64,000 bases of DNA. Origin: Rostrohypoxylon terebratum. Taxonomy: Eukaryota; Ascomycota; Sordariomycetes; Xylariales; Hypoxylaceae. Made by a program: the position numbers and the translations under genes. The stretch spans positions 310,001-374,000 of the forward strand of contig MU385868.1 in NCBI GenBank assembly GCA_022497145.1, given 5' to 3'. The notes beneath the pieces are model-generated. The model ran no database searches. It was given only the letters and a program-made list of their open reading frames with translations, and was not told the DNA's origin. Numbering within the stretch: position 1 is the first letter of the stretch; every line of letters begins with the position of its first letter. Shown piece after piece: positions 33,843-43,954 of the stretch.

Positions 33843-36469
33843 CTTTGCGGACTGGTTTATGAACTGTCTGTAGAAGGGGTAGAAGGGAGGGGTCAGCTTT
33901 AGCTTCTGATCCAATCACATTGTTAGGATGAGGAAAGGAGAAAAAAAAAAGCTCTTTCCGAGGGGTTACAGGTGGGGTTAGTTTCGTAGGTATTCCCTTG
34001 TAACCCTCCACCCATCCCACTAGTGAGTGTATACTTTCACACATGTAGCGTGGAGGGGCTAACTTGGAAAGGAGCATGTTGTCGTCACTCGAACGGACTT
34101 CCTTCCCTACAGTGTACAGTGTACATGGTACACGCAGAAAGCAGGTAGGTTCCAGATTACCAAGAGTACATTGGTATACCGCAATACCGCAACACCGCCA
34201 CTACCTGGTACCCAATGATACATCATAACATAACATAACAAGAGTAACAAGCGTAAATAAAGACCAGAGAAAAAAATAAACAAAATTGGAAACAAACTAG
34301 TTGTGTTAAACAGATTGCTGTACTTTGCAAAAAGTAACCACAAAAATGACATAGGGAAACATTTGAGTAACACATAACCAAGACAAAGAGCAATATCTCT
34401 TAATAACACCAATTCGTACAGTTGTGAAAATGAAATCGGTGATCAAAAGAAAAGGTATGACGAGATGGCGGTATGGGGGTCAGGGGTCTCCTATGTAGAG
34501 GGTATCTTATGTAGAGGGTATCCTGTCATCCATCGTTCCTCTGACAAGTACCGGGTATCCAGGCAGCCCAGGTATCCGACAAGTATCCTTGGAGTCCAAC
34601 CAAATGCCTCACTCGAGACATTTCTTAAACGTACCAAGTCCTAGACAACGCCAGGTATGTTCGACGCCCAACATCGGTGTCAATGCTGACCTGCTTTGGT
34701 CGCAGAACATAGATGAACCTAGATCTTCGTTTTCTGGCCAAGAACTGCTGAGCTTTCTTCGACAACCAATATAGATGGCCAAGACGACCAGGACAGCCAC
34801 CGTATTTCCTGCATCGTCAAGTACCTATGCAATGACGTGCTTCGAGATCCTGACGATCCAAGACTCTCCCACGTGTGTCTGCCACCCGTCGAATAGAGTA
34901 ACTACTTCTCTGAAAAAGACGGGGTAATGGTTCCTCAACACTTTTTCATCCTGCTACCGTGCAGGACAAGTGCTTTGACGATTTGCCACGCTTGCAAGAT
35001 GGATGTGATGCTTCTTGTAGCGGATACCTACGGCGAGCATCCCGCTAGGGATGCATGTAACCTCCACGTACACGACGTCTACACCAACGAGGCGGAGATA
35101 GAGGCAGGTAGGTAGGCAGGCAGGGCAAAGCTGCAGCTGGACCCCACTTCCGCCCCCTTTGACCCTCGAACACTTCGGCATGCTTCGGTCTGACAAGGAC
35201 AAAAGGGGCTATGTAGTTGTTCGGCAGCGCAGTGCTGGTCTCTGGAGGCTGTCCAGATACCTCTCGCAATGTTGGGAGTGACGACGTCCAGGCGTGCTGG
35301 TCGGAACTTCAATGCTGGCAATCTTGCGACTTTCCAAGGAAATTTTGAAAATTTCACGAGATATTGAGAATTGCTGAGGACCCCAAAGTTCCTAAGCTCC
35401 AGACTCCGCTTGGAGCTCTGTCAGGGCTCTTAGAGCTCTTTTCATGTTCAAGCTTCGAAAAGTGTTCGTAAGAAGGAAATCGGTAATGATACAATGATAC
35501 AATGAAATATGTTTGCGTACCTCGCAACAGAGCTGTATGATTAGAGACTGAAGAGACTGAATAGACTGTTACAACAAGACGTGTACTTGAGTCTTGAGTA
35601 CCAGATAAAGTAGAATGAATACGTCTTCTGAGAGACTGGATGTTGAATTGACTTATGAACGGACTCAGAGCTATCAAATTTTCTATTTTTTGCGGACAAA
35701 TTGGGGGGAGCTTGGCCTATAGTAACCTGGTCCGAGCGTCAGGGTTAAGTAGTCCTTACGTATGCTGTACATGTAGCCCTGGAGGTGTAAAAATGACTTC
35801 CTTCTACTAGGTGCACATGTAGATCTGGGGGTTGTTTTCCGGCTATTCAGCATATATACATACTAGGTAATGAAATAGTTTACAAATATGTAGCAGGTAA
35901 TAATAACGGATGCCTTTATGTGTTATTAGCAGTTAACAAAGAAGAGTATACGCTACATGATACATTTACATGATGGGCGTTTCAATTGTCTTGATGTAGT
36001 AGATAATGTTTGAATAAACTTTGTACACTAGAAAAGCCTCCGACGACTTGGAACTCCAAATATTTCTCTGATTTTCTTTCTTCTTGACCAGCGCTTACCT
36101 AGTCCTGTAATCACGTGATGTGATTTCTATCTGCTGACGTAAGTAGCCTATAGATCCCTGTCAGCCTGTAAGGAAGGTGCTAGCCTGCTAGGTACTGTAT
36201 TGAGGTGGTCATTGCACCTACACCGTCAGGGGTCTGAAGGCCGAGTGCGAAAGATCAAAGTGTCAGTTTCCCGATACAATCCCAATTTATAACTATCATC
36301 TATTAGCCCAAAACAAAAAAAAACGACGACTTTAACTTCAGCTTCGTCAAACCGTCGACGTATTCTTAAATTTAATATCTGCTTTCATCTATCATCTATC
36401 TCCGTACTCCGTAATAACCTAAACTTTCCACTGTCGTCCCTCGTTGGGACGAAAAACCCATAGCCCAAG
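33843..36469. other. long divergent intergenic region
   Basis: 2.6 kb between cyclophilin and the epsin-like gene. Several short open frames exist but none has coding character or splice support. It holds a 15-bp direct repeat TATGTAGAGGGTATC at 34492-34506 and 34508-34522, and GTACA-rich runs near 34111-34136. Confidence 0.5.
34492..34522. repeat. 15-bp direct repeat, 1-bp apart
   Basis: Two identical copies of TATGTAGAGGGTATC in intergenic DNA; probably a local duplication. Confidence 0.85.
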
Positions 36470-38273
36470 ATGGATTTCAACAGTCTCAAAGACCAAGTGA
36501 GCAATCTCACTTTATACGACCTCAAGGCCGGTGTCCGCAAGGTCCAAAATGGTAATTGGCTTCTTATGATTGACTACATGTCACGCAAGTAGAGTTACTG
36601 ATATTAATCTGCGGCTAATAGCTGTCATGAACTACACCGAGATGGAAGCCAAGGTTGGTATCCCTACTTCAATACAGACCGAGAACGACACGCTGATTAA
36701 GGCGCGCAATAGGTGCGAGAAGCTACTAATAACGAACCATGGGGCGCCTCATCAACGCTCATGCAAGAAATAGCAAATGGCACATTCAACTAGTACGCAA
36801 TCGTCTTTCCCGTCCCGTCAATTGGCCATCATCGTCGCAATGCTAACCTAACTTGCTTGGTTCAGCCAAACCCTCAACGAGATCATGCCGATGATTTATC
36901 GCCGCTTTACCGAAAAGTCCGCCGAAGAATGGAGACAGATCTACAAATCACTTCAGCTACTCGAATTCTTGATCAAGCACGGTTCTGAAAGGGTTATAGA
37001 CGACGCGCGAGGTCATATCACGCTCCTCAAGATGTTGCGGCAATTCCATTTTATCGACCAAAACGGCAAAGATCAGGGCATCAACGTAAGAAATCGCGCG
37101 AAGGAGCTTGCTGAACTCCTTGGAGACGTCGACCGGATCCGAGCGGAACGGAAGAAGGCTAGGGCCAACAAAGCTAAATATACTGGAGTCGAGGGCGGCA
37201 GCATGGGGGGCTTCTCTTCCGGCAGTGGCAGCCGCTATAGTGGTTTTGGCAGTGAGCCCGGTGGTTTCGGAGGTCCTTCTGCCGGTTACGGCGGTTACTC
37301 TGGTGGCGTGTACGGCGACGGCGGTGGATTCGGTGGTCAATCCGACGACTGGAGAGATGCCAGCAGCAATCGCGCGGATAAATTCGAAGAGTACGATGAA
37401 TTTGACGAGGGATCTGCGCCGTCGAGTTCCGCTAGGGCGAAGCGACCTGAACGGACTGAGAGGATTGGTGTCAAGAAGACCACTCCTGCCGAGCCGCCGA
37501 AGAAAAAGGAACCTGAGGTGGATCTCTTCTCCTTCGACGACCCCGAACCTGCGCCGACCACCTCGGTCGCCGTGCCTGCGCCCGCCCCATCCAACGGTTC
37601 ATCTGCGCTAGCTTCTCTATCGGCGCCGAATGATGATGACGACGACTTCGACGACTTCCAATCGGCAGCGCCCGCAACCTCAAACAACGTCGGCATCCCC
37701 CCTCCCATGGTGACGTCGAGCGCACACTCTACCGCCCAATTTGCTTCCCCTAAGCCTCAATCAGGGCCGCAACAGGCCAACCTAACCCACATGATGTCGT
37801 CGATCTCACCCCCTGTGAGCTCTACCACCACACCGGCAGCAAACTACTCCGCCTTTAGTCTGCCGACCGCCCCTGTCGGCGCAACCGCTCAGGCACCAAA
37901 GCCGGCGATGAGTTACCAAGCAGCGCAACCTAATTATTTCCAATCAGTCCAAGCGCAGCCCACAGGATCTTCGCTATCTGGTATGTCGGCATCTGGAGTA
38001 TCTGCGCCCACCGGCTTGTCAGCTTTCAACAGACCAGCTGGCCAAGCGGCGGCGGCAAAACCGGCGGCCGGAGGTGACCCCTTCGCCAACCTCTGGGGTC
38101 AGGCCGGTAGTGGCGTGAAGAAGACGAGCACGCCGGCGGCAGGACCTAAGATGGGCCAACTTGCTAAGGAGAAGACCAGCGCCTCTCTCTGGGGCGCGCC
38201 CGCGGCCGGCACTTCGAAACCACCGACTAACAACACGGCCGGAAGCAGCGGTTTAGATGACCTGTTAGGTTGA
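36470..38273 (+). CDS. ENT3: ENTH-domain clathrin adaptor, Ent3/epsinR-like
   Basis: Adaptor for clathrin-coated vesicles at the trans-Golgi/endosome. Exons 36470-36551, 36622-36653 (32 nt), 36713-36792 and 36866-38273 give 533 residues. The N-terminal ENTH domain runs to about residue 155: YTEMEAKVREATNNEPWGAS, then MPMIYRRFTEKSAEEWRQIYKSLQLLEFLIKHGSERV. A Gly/Ser/Tyr-rich linker follows. Two acidic-Phe motifs come next, DLFSFDDPE and DDDFDDFQSA, the type recognised by gamma-ear/GGA domains. A Pro/Ala/Gln-rich tail ends in LDDLLG, a clathrin-box-like motif. The gamma-ear motifs and the absence of visible UIMs favour Ent3 over the endocytic epsins Ent1/2. Confidence 0.92.
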
Positions 38274-39532
38274 AGGAATGCGGTTGGCGATCTAGTGCGA
38301 GACTTTGGTCACGCCTAGATTTATGCTATCCACCTAGAAAAGGACTGGAGAGGGCCTGTATATCACACCAGTAATGCCGGTAACTTGCAATATGCATATG
38401 CAATACGTCTCGAGACCTAGATTTTGGAAGCTGATTGATGGCGAAAGATGTTTTTTTTTTGGAAGTGGTGTTGAATTATGGACTTGACGCATTCTCAAAA
38501 AGGCGTCGGGGAGTGAAAAGACTAGGGAAATTAAACAATACCAACTTACAAATGATCGCTACGGTCTTTGGTGCCCATACGATCTACAGATGCTTTTGAT
38601 TGATCCATTGAGTCCTTGGTGCGTTGACGAAGTCCTACTGACAACCATGCATACCTAGAAAAAAGAAAAGCATTTGAGCAATTTCAAATATCATATGATA
38701 TCGTGTCACCTTAATTAGGTATGGAATACGATATCGCAACATCGCGGCACGATGTTATAGATATAGAATACGTCTTTTCCGTTTCAGGTCGAGGATAACC
38801 TTGCGATGATAGGTCATTCTAGCTTCAACAGCTTCCAGCTAATTTCCTTCGCAGGTCGACTGGCTAGCGATGAATCCGCAGGTCAGAGACGACTGCTAGC
38901 TACCTACCTAGTACCTGTCTGCATGACGACAAGAGCCGCCTTACCAGGTCGACGATTCTGACATAGCCTCATCCGTCAATCTTAGATCAAAAGTGTCACA
39001 CACAGATCAGTAACCCGACGAAAAAGCATGAACTATCAATCTATTGGTTGATGACCAGCGAACCTCTTGAAACAAACAACAATGGATCGTACACCTACCT
39101 ACTCCACGCTGGCGGCTAAACACACCTCACCTAAAGTGACCGCCAGCCGCGGCCCGCGCTTAAGACCCTGAGACCCTGGACTGACCCACCGATCTCATTT
39201 CGTATTCACTGGGTCTCCAGCCAACCAGAATTTGCCGATCGCCAGCTTCGACAGCGTGGTTGAGACGACGCTGGGCGACTACACCTCAATTGGCGTACCT
39301 TGCCCAGCAACGCGGTATCCGCAACGTCGATACCCGCGTCGACATGGATTGCTCATGCCGGGTTCCTGATTGAAGAATCGTTATGGATGATGCTACGTAC
39401 GAGCGCAATGCCGATCATCTCTTCCCCGATTGGTTGCCCCAGCGCGTCTTGATTCCCGCCACCGTACCAAGTGCCGACTAGGTGTTTGCGAAAATAGGAA
39501 TTCGTATAGGGATGTTCGAGCAGTAGTAGCCA

Positions 39533-39559
39533 AGACATAGCTATTCAGAAGCTATGTCT
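39533..39559. repeat. 10-bp perfect inverted repeat, 7-bp loop
   Basis: AGACATAGCT-ATTCAGA-AGCTATGTCT. It could form a short hairpin; no gene overlaps it. Confidence 0.75.
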
Positions 39560-39810
39560 AGAATTCTTCGGCGCAAAACCCTAGTCGATCTATGCGTAGA
39601 CGGTAAGATGAAAGGGTCTGGCCAATCGACCCTTGCCTTATACGCCTTGCTCACCTAGGAGTCTAGGACCTAGGTATGCAGATGTTCAACTTGAAGATGA
39701 AGAGATATTTAAGATGTAGATCTCCTCGAGCAAGAATTCTCTTTTCTTTCTGTACCTTACGAACAATCGAATAACTCATCTCAGCATCAATCTTTCCCTT
39801 GAGTCTTTCT

Positions 39811-39859
39811 CTTTCCTTTTCTCTTTTCTCTTTTCTCTTTTCTCTTTTCTCTTTTCTTA
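39811..39859 (+). repeat. TTTTCTC pyrimidine tandem tract
   Basis: About seven copies of TTTTCTC-like units, roughly 410-450 bp upstream of the 40265 start. CT-rich tracts near transcription starts are common in strongly expressed fungal genes; a promoter role is inference. Confidence 0.7.
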
Positions 39860-40264
39860 TTTCCTATCTGTCTCTCTTTTGTAGGGGGTTATTATCACGG
39901 TCACTATAACGGTTATTATTACGAACGCAACGTAAAGCCTTTAAATTCCGACGTCTCTTTTTCTAGGTCTTACGAAACGAATTTCCTACTTACAATCTTC
40001 TCGGATTTTCTATCGGTCGTTTTCTCGCAGTAGACCTGCTTCGACTCTAAGCTTCATTCTTTCGAGTTCACAAACCAAACAATTTACTGACCATTCGCTG
40101 CTTCGGTCTCGAACCGTCACTCATTCACAATTCGCTCCTCAAACCCCCCACCGTTTTTACCTTACCCGCGGCGGCGTCTCCCTATACGCACCATCCTCAA
40201 ACTTGACCGGCCTCGTCCCAAGCTTTCGCTAATTACCAATTTCGAGACGAGCATACCCTTGAGA

Positions 40265-41781
40265 ATGCGTTTCCAAGCCCCTCAGCTCGGCGCCCTAGGC
40301 GTAACCTTCACGGCTTTTAGGGCCATGCAGTTCGTCTCACTCGTTGCTATCGTTGGCATGACCTCCAACTTCATCAACGATATCGTGACTTCCAACCGCG
40401 ACATGCCAGACGTGCTCGTCGGCACACTCTCTGTAGTATGTAAAAGAGATGCACAATTAGCTCTTATACCTTACATCTTAACTTACAACTAACCACTTCC
40501 TAGGCCAGCATCGCGACACTCTACGTCTCTATTTCTTATATTCTCTATTACGACGGTCTTCTCCCCCTTCTCGTCGCGGGCGGAGTCGACTTCGCGCTCC
40601 TCATAGCTAGCATCGTTGTCACTGTCACCATCGGCAAGCCCCTGTCGATGCTCAAGTGCCAGGTGCTTCCCCAACCCGTGGACGCCACCCAGACATTCAC
40701 GGTGTCGATCACGACTCGCGACGCTTCGGCGGCTGCAAAATACAACAACTACCTAGCCCTCATCACGACCGACCAACCACACTGCTACGAGATCAAGGCC
40801 GTATGGGGGCTGAGCATCGCGCTGTGCTGCCTATTCGCCTTTTCAAGCGTCCTCTGCGTCGGGCTCTGGCGCCGCATCAAGGCCACCGCAGACGGCCCCA
40901 AAGACATCGAGGGTTAGGGGCGCGCGGGCGCGCGCGGGGACTCGGCGAGGGCAACTGAGAAGCCTCTCCGAGGCGACTTTGGCCCACCACGTCAAATATC
41001 GGGGCCAACCGCCCTCGGGACCCGGCTCCTTTCGGCAAAGGACCCAGGGCCGGGTCGGTGGGTCCCGCCTCCTCCTCTCACAGCCCCCAAACCCGCGCGT
41101 CGCCCCCCCATCCTCCGTCCCATCGACGAAGACACTCCACCCGTGCCGCAGCTCCCCGCTGCGGTGCACAGAAACTCGATTATTGGCCCGACGGGGCATG
41201 TCGGTTTGCCTCCTCCCCCGGCTCCGGCCGTTTTGCCCGCGGCGACGACCCGCTCCTTCGATTCATCTGGTAATGATGATGGTGGCTCTAAAGAAGACTA
41301 CATCCCCATCGTGCACCAGACCTCTCTCAAGGGCAAGGACAAGGATAAGGGCAAAATGCCCTCTATCCCCATCGCCGTCGTGATCCCGCCAACGCCCAGC
41401 GACGACGGCTTCACGCCCATCACACCGACACCCGCGTCTCCGCGCGTCAAAGGGTTCCGATTGAGCCGGGCCCCTCCCCTCCCCTCCCCGCCTCCCAACC
41501 CATCGCACAACGCGCTCGGGATCACGATCCCCCCTCGGCCGAAGTTCGCGCGCGCGAAAAGTATGAAGGCTGAGATCTGCCACGTGGATGACGACGATGA
41601 GTATAACGACGTTGATGACATGGCGCCTCTGAGCCCGAGCGCGGGACGCGACTTGGAGGCCCAGATGGTGACGATGACGAGGCCGAAGCCGAAGAGGAGG
41701 ACGCTTTGGGGCGTTATTGAGGGCTGGTGGGATCTGGGGTTGTTGGAGAGGGGGAAGAGTTTGAGGCGGAAGGGTAATTAA
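40265..41781 (+). CDS. four-TM MARVEL-like membrane protein with probable long cytoplasmic tail
   Basis: Exons 40265-40435 and 40504 onward encode four hydrophobic segments: near 15-37, 50-75, 78-103, and WGLSIALCCLFAFSSVLCVGLW. A Cys-containing loop lies between the last two. A TAG at 40915-40917 would end a 194-residue protein. However, the same frame stays open afterwards to 41781 and encodes a Pro/Lys-rich, clearly protein-like tail ending in RTLWGVIEGWWDLGLLERGK. A GC-rich 60-bp intron, GTTAGG to CTCCGAG (40913-40972), would remove the stop in phase and give 462 residues (KDIEGDFGPPRQISG across the join). The donor is weak; readthrough or two separate genes are the alternatives. Function unknown; a MARVEL-type membrane-organising role is a guess from topology. 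Confidence 0.65.
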
Positions 41782-42160
41782 GAGGTGATAGGCAGGATGA
41801 GTATATTGATATGATTATTGTAATGGTTGACGTAATGGATGGATGGGTGGATGGTGGTCGGAGTTTTTGATTTTTAGGGTTGAGCAAAGTTCTTCATATT
41901 AGCAAAGATTAGGCTCACTAATTGGTGGAATGGTAATATTTCGATACCTATTTCTAGGTACAAAAGTACGGTATAAAATTAATATATTTTGAGGTTAAGT
42001 CTGTCCGCCTATTTTGTATCTCGTGAATTATTATGTGGTAGTGAGTAAATACTATTATACCTAATTCCTTGACTTCACCGTTCCTAGGCCTATTTCCGTC
42101 AAAAATCGATAATAAATACATAATGATACAAGTTATTCTAAACATTACCCACCAAGCCTC
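41782..42160. other. short convergent intergenic region
   Basis: 379 bp with a GGAT/GGTGGAT run near 41837-41856. Probably the two 3' UTRs; nothing else seen. Confidence 0.5.
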
Positions 42161-43240
42161 CTATAAGTCATTGGGTTCCGGAGATACAAATCTACAAACC
42201 CGCTTTGCGGGACCGTATTCATCATGATCCATGTCCTTCCCCTTAGCTTCGAAACTACTAACCTTTCTTAGAGCCCGACCCTTTCTTTTCCTCGACCCGG
42301 ACCCGGAGCGGCTTAATCTCTGCAGCAACGCCGACAGGAACCCACCGTCGGCCTTGGCCACGTTTATATCGATCCGCTTCTCATCCTGCAAGGTATATTC
42401 GCTAAATAGGTCGAAGTCGGCCCAAGACCATATCTTAACTTTCTTACCAGGCACGCGTCTGGCATCGATGTAATCGACGATGTTGACCAAGACATTCTTA
42501 AGCTCTTTCCTACACTCGGCGATGGTATCATGCGACTCGACGCCGATCTCCCGGCACATATTTTGGTAGATGTCAAGCTTTTCTTGCTCGCTCAGCTCGT
42601 CCTTGTTGACTTCGGGGATGGTTTCCAACGCTACGGGGTTCGGCTGAGAGGAATAATGAAATTTCAACTCGTCGCAGATCGCTTTGGTCCGCTGTTGCCG
42701 ATACTCCTGGGAGCCGGAGACTATGCCCTGAGAAGAGGCGAAACGGCTAAACTCGTCGTCGAACGAGGCGTTATTGTCGGGCTCGAAGTTGGGGAATTGG
42801 TCGAAGTAAGATTGTGAGGCGGGCGGTGGCATGAAGGCTGCATCGTCTTCGACTTTGACTTCGACTTTGACAATGGCTGGGCTGGGAGTCGGACTGCTCG
42901 AGCCTCCCTGGGATACGGAAGTATTTAAGCTGCGATCTTCTTCTTCTTCCTTTTCGTCGTCGTCGTCGTCGTCGTCATCATCATTATCATCACCACCACC
43001 ATAATCTTCTTCCTTTTCTTCTTCTTCCTCATATTCCTCTTCACCCTCTATGTCGATCTCATTCGATGCAATGGCATCGCCAACGAATGTCAGGGCGTCA
43101 TCATAAGTGTCAAAGCCCTTGAAAGCGGCGCCAGAAAACTTGAAAACTTGTTCTTGACATTCGTCCCAGGTGTTATAGATGCCAGGCTTTCTACCGACGC
43201 GGACTGCATAATAGTTTGGCTTCTTGCGCTTGTTAGCCAT
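42161..43240 (-). CDS. RNase H1 N-terminal (viroplasmin-like) domain protein lacking a nuclease domain
   Basis: Single-exon gene for 359 residues. The first 55 residues form the hybrid-binding domain found at the N-terminus of eukaryotic RNase H1: YYAVRVGRKPGIYNTWDECQ, then VFKFSGAAFKGFDTYDDAL. In known proteins this fold binds RNA/DNA hybrids and double-stranded RNA. A strongly acidic Glu/Asp tract follows (about 65-100), then a region of unrecognised type including ELSEQEKLDIYQNMCREIGVE and KVKIWSWADFDLF. No DEDD catalytic residues of RNase H are present, so it should bind rather than cut. The C-terminus is basic (SRKRKGRALRK), possibly a nuclear signal. Role unknown. Confidence 0.85.
   Translation of the reverse strand: MANKRKKPNYYAVRVGRKPGIYNTWDECQEQVFKFSGAAFKGFDTYDDALTFVGDAIASNEIDIEGEEEYEEEEEKEEDYGGGDDNDDDDDDDDDEKEEEEDRSLNTSVSQGGSSSPTPSPAIVKVEVKVEDDAAFMPPPASQSYFDQFPNFEPDNNASFDDEFSRFASSQGIVSGSQEYRQQRTKAICDELKFHYSSQPNPVALETIPEVNKDELSEQEKLDIYQNMCREIGVESHDTIAECRKELKNVLVNIVDYIDARRVPGKKVKIWSWADFDLFSEYTLQDEKRIDINVAKADGGFLSALLQRLSRSGSGSRKRKGRALRKVSSFEAKGKDMDHDEYGPAKRVCRFVSPEPNDL
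42954..43010. repeat. trinucleotide tract encoding an Asp/Glu run
   Basis: GTC/ATC/ACC triplets on the + strand (GAC/GAT/GGT on the coding strand) inside the RNase-H1-N-domain gene. A likely site of length polymorphism. Confidence 0.8.
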
Positions 43241-43954
43241 TTTTTCTGTTTCAAATGATAATTCAATAGTGACTTGTCTTTCGACAGAATATTACCTGGG
43301 TTTGTACCAAGTAATTGGTTGGTAAATACCTACTAAACGCGGTAGACATGGATGGTAGAGTCTAGACACGGTTCACTCCCTTCCCAACGCGTCTCGAGAG
43401 GCCTGTATGCATCTATCGAGGGTTTTGCTTTTGAATGGTTATTGGATATAAGAATCTACTTCTCTTATGCTGTACCTAAGGCTTAAGCGAGTACTCCGAG
43501 CAGAGATCCCAGCAAAGTTTGGAACATCAGTGTGTGATTAGGTCATGATTAGGTCATTAATTTCCACGTACTGTATCGTACTGTATTAATTTTAGGGCTA
43601 TTAGTGGCTTGCTCGCTAGATTCTAGTAGTAAGGTCCCTAGAATTTAGTGGGTAGTAATCTTTTCTTAGGCGTCTTACCTGCTGGAAAGTAACCTTATGC
43701 TTCACAGTATCCACAGATTTCGCGATTTACACTTTTGGCCCGAACTTTCGTAGTTAACTAAAATGCTTTCATACTTCCATACGAAAACTATTTCTACTTT
43801 TCACTTGACGATTAATAGAAATGACATATATATTCTTATACCTATACTTCAAACAAGAATGAACAATCTTAAAAATGGCCTATCCAAATCTGACGAATTT
43901 TAATCCTCGACCTTTATCTACCTCACTTCTAAGTCTAACAGTCTAGACATTGGT
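43241..43954. other. intergenic region
   Basis: 714 bp holding the promoter of the RNase-H1-N-domain gene and the 3' flank of the oxidase gene. AT-rich; no gene or notable repeat. Confidence 0.5.

Larger units (their letters stand above)
38274..40264. other. intergenic region with pyrimidine tract and a hairpin
   Basis: 2.0 kb, no supported gene. It contains an inverted repeat at 39533-39559 and a long CT tract at 39811-39859 in the presumed promoter of the membrane-protein gene at 40265. ACCTAGG words occur near 38895-38915 and 39653-39677. Confidence 0.5.

Noticed and set aside
35079..35677. Two adjacent minus-strand open frames of about 90-107 codons upstream of the epsin-like gene
   Set aside because: No coding-type composition, no shared splice phase, and biased low-complexity runs; treated as chance frames.
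38700..39600. Possible retroelement remnant between the epsin-like and four-TM genes
   Set aside because: No reverse-transcriptase, integrase or terminal repeat motifs; only a 10-bp inverted repeat was found.
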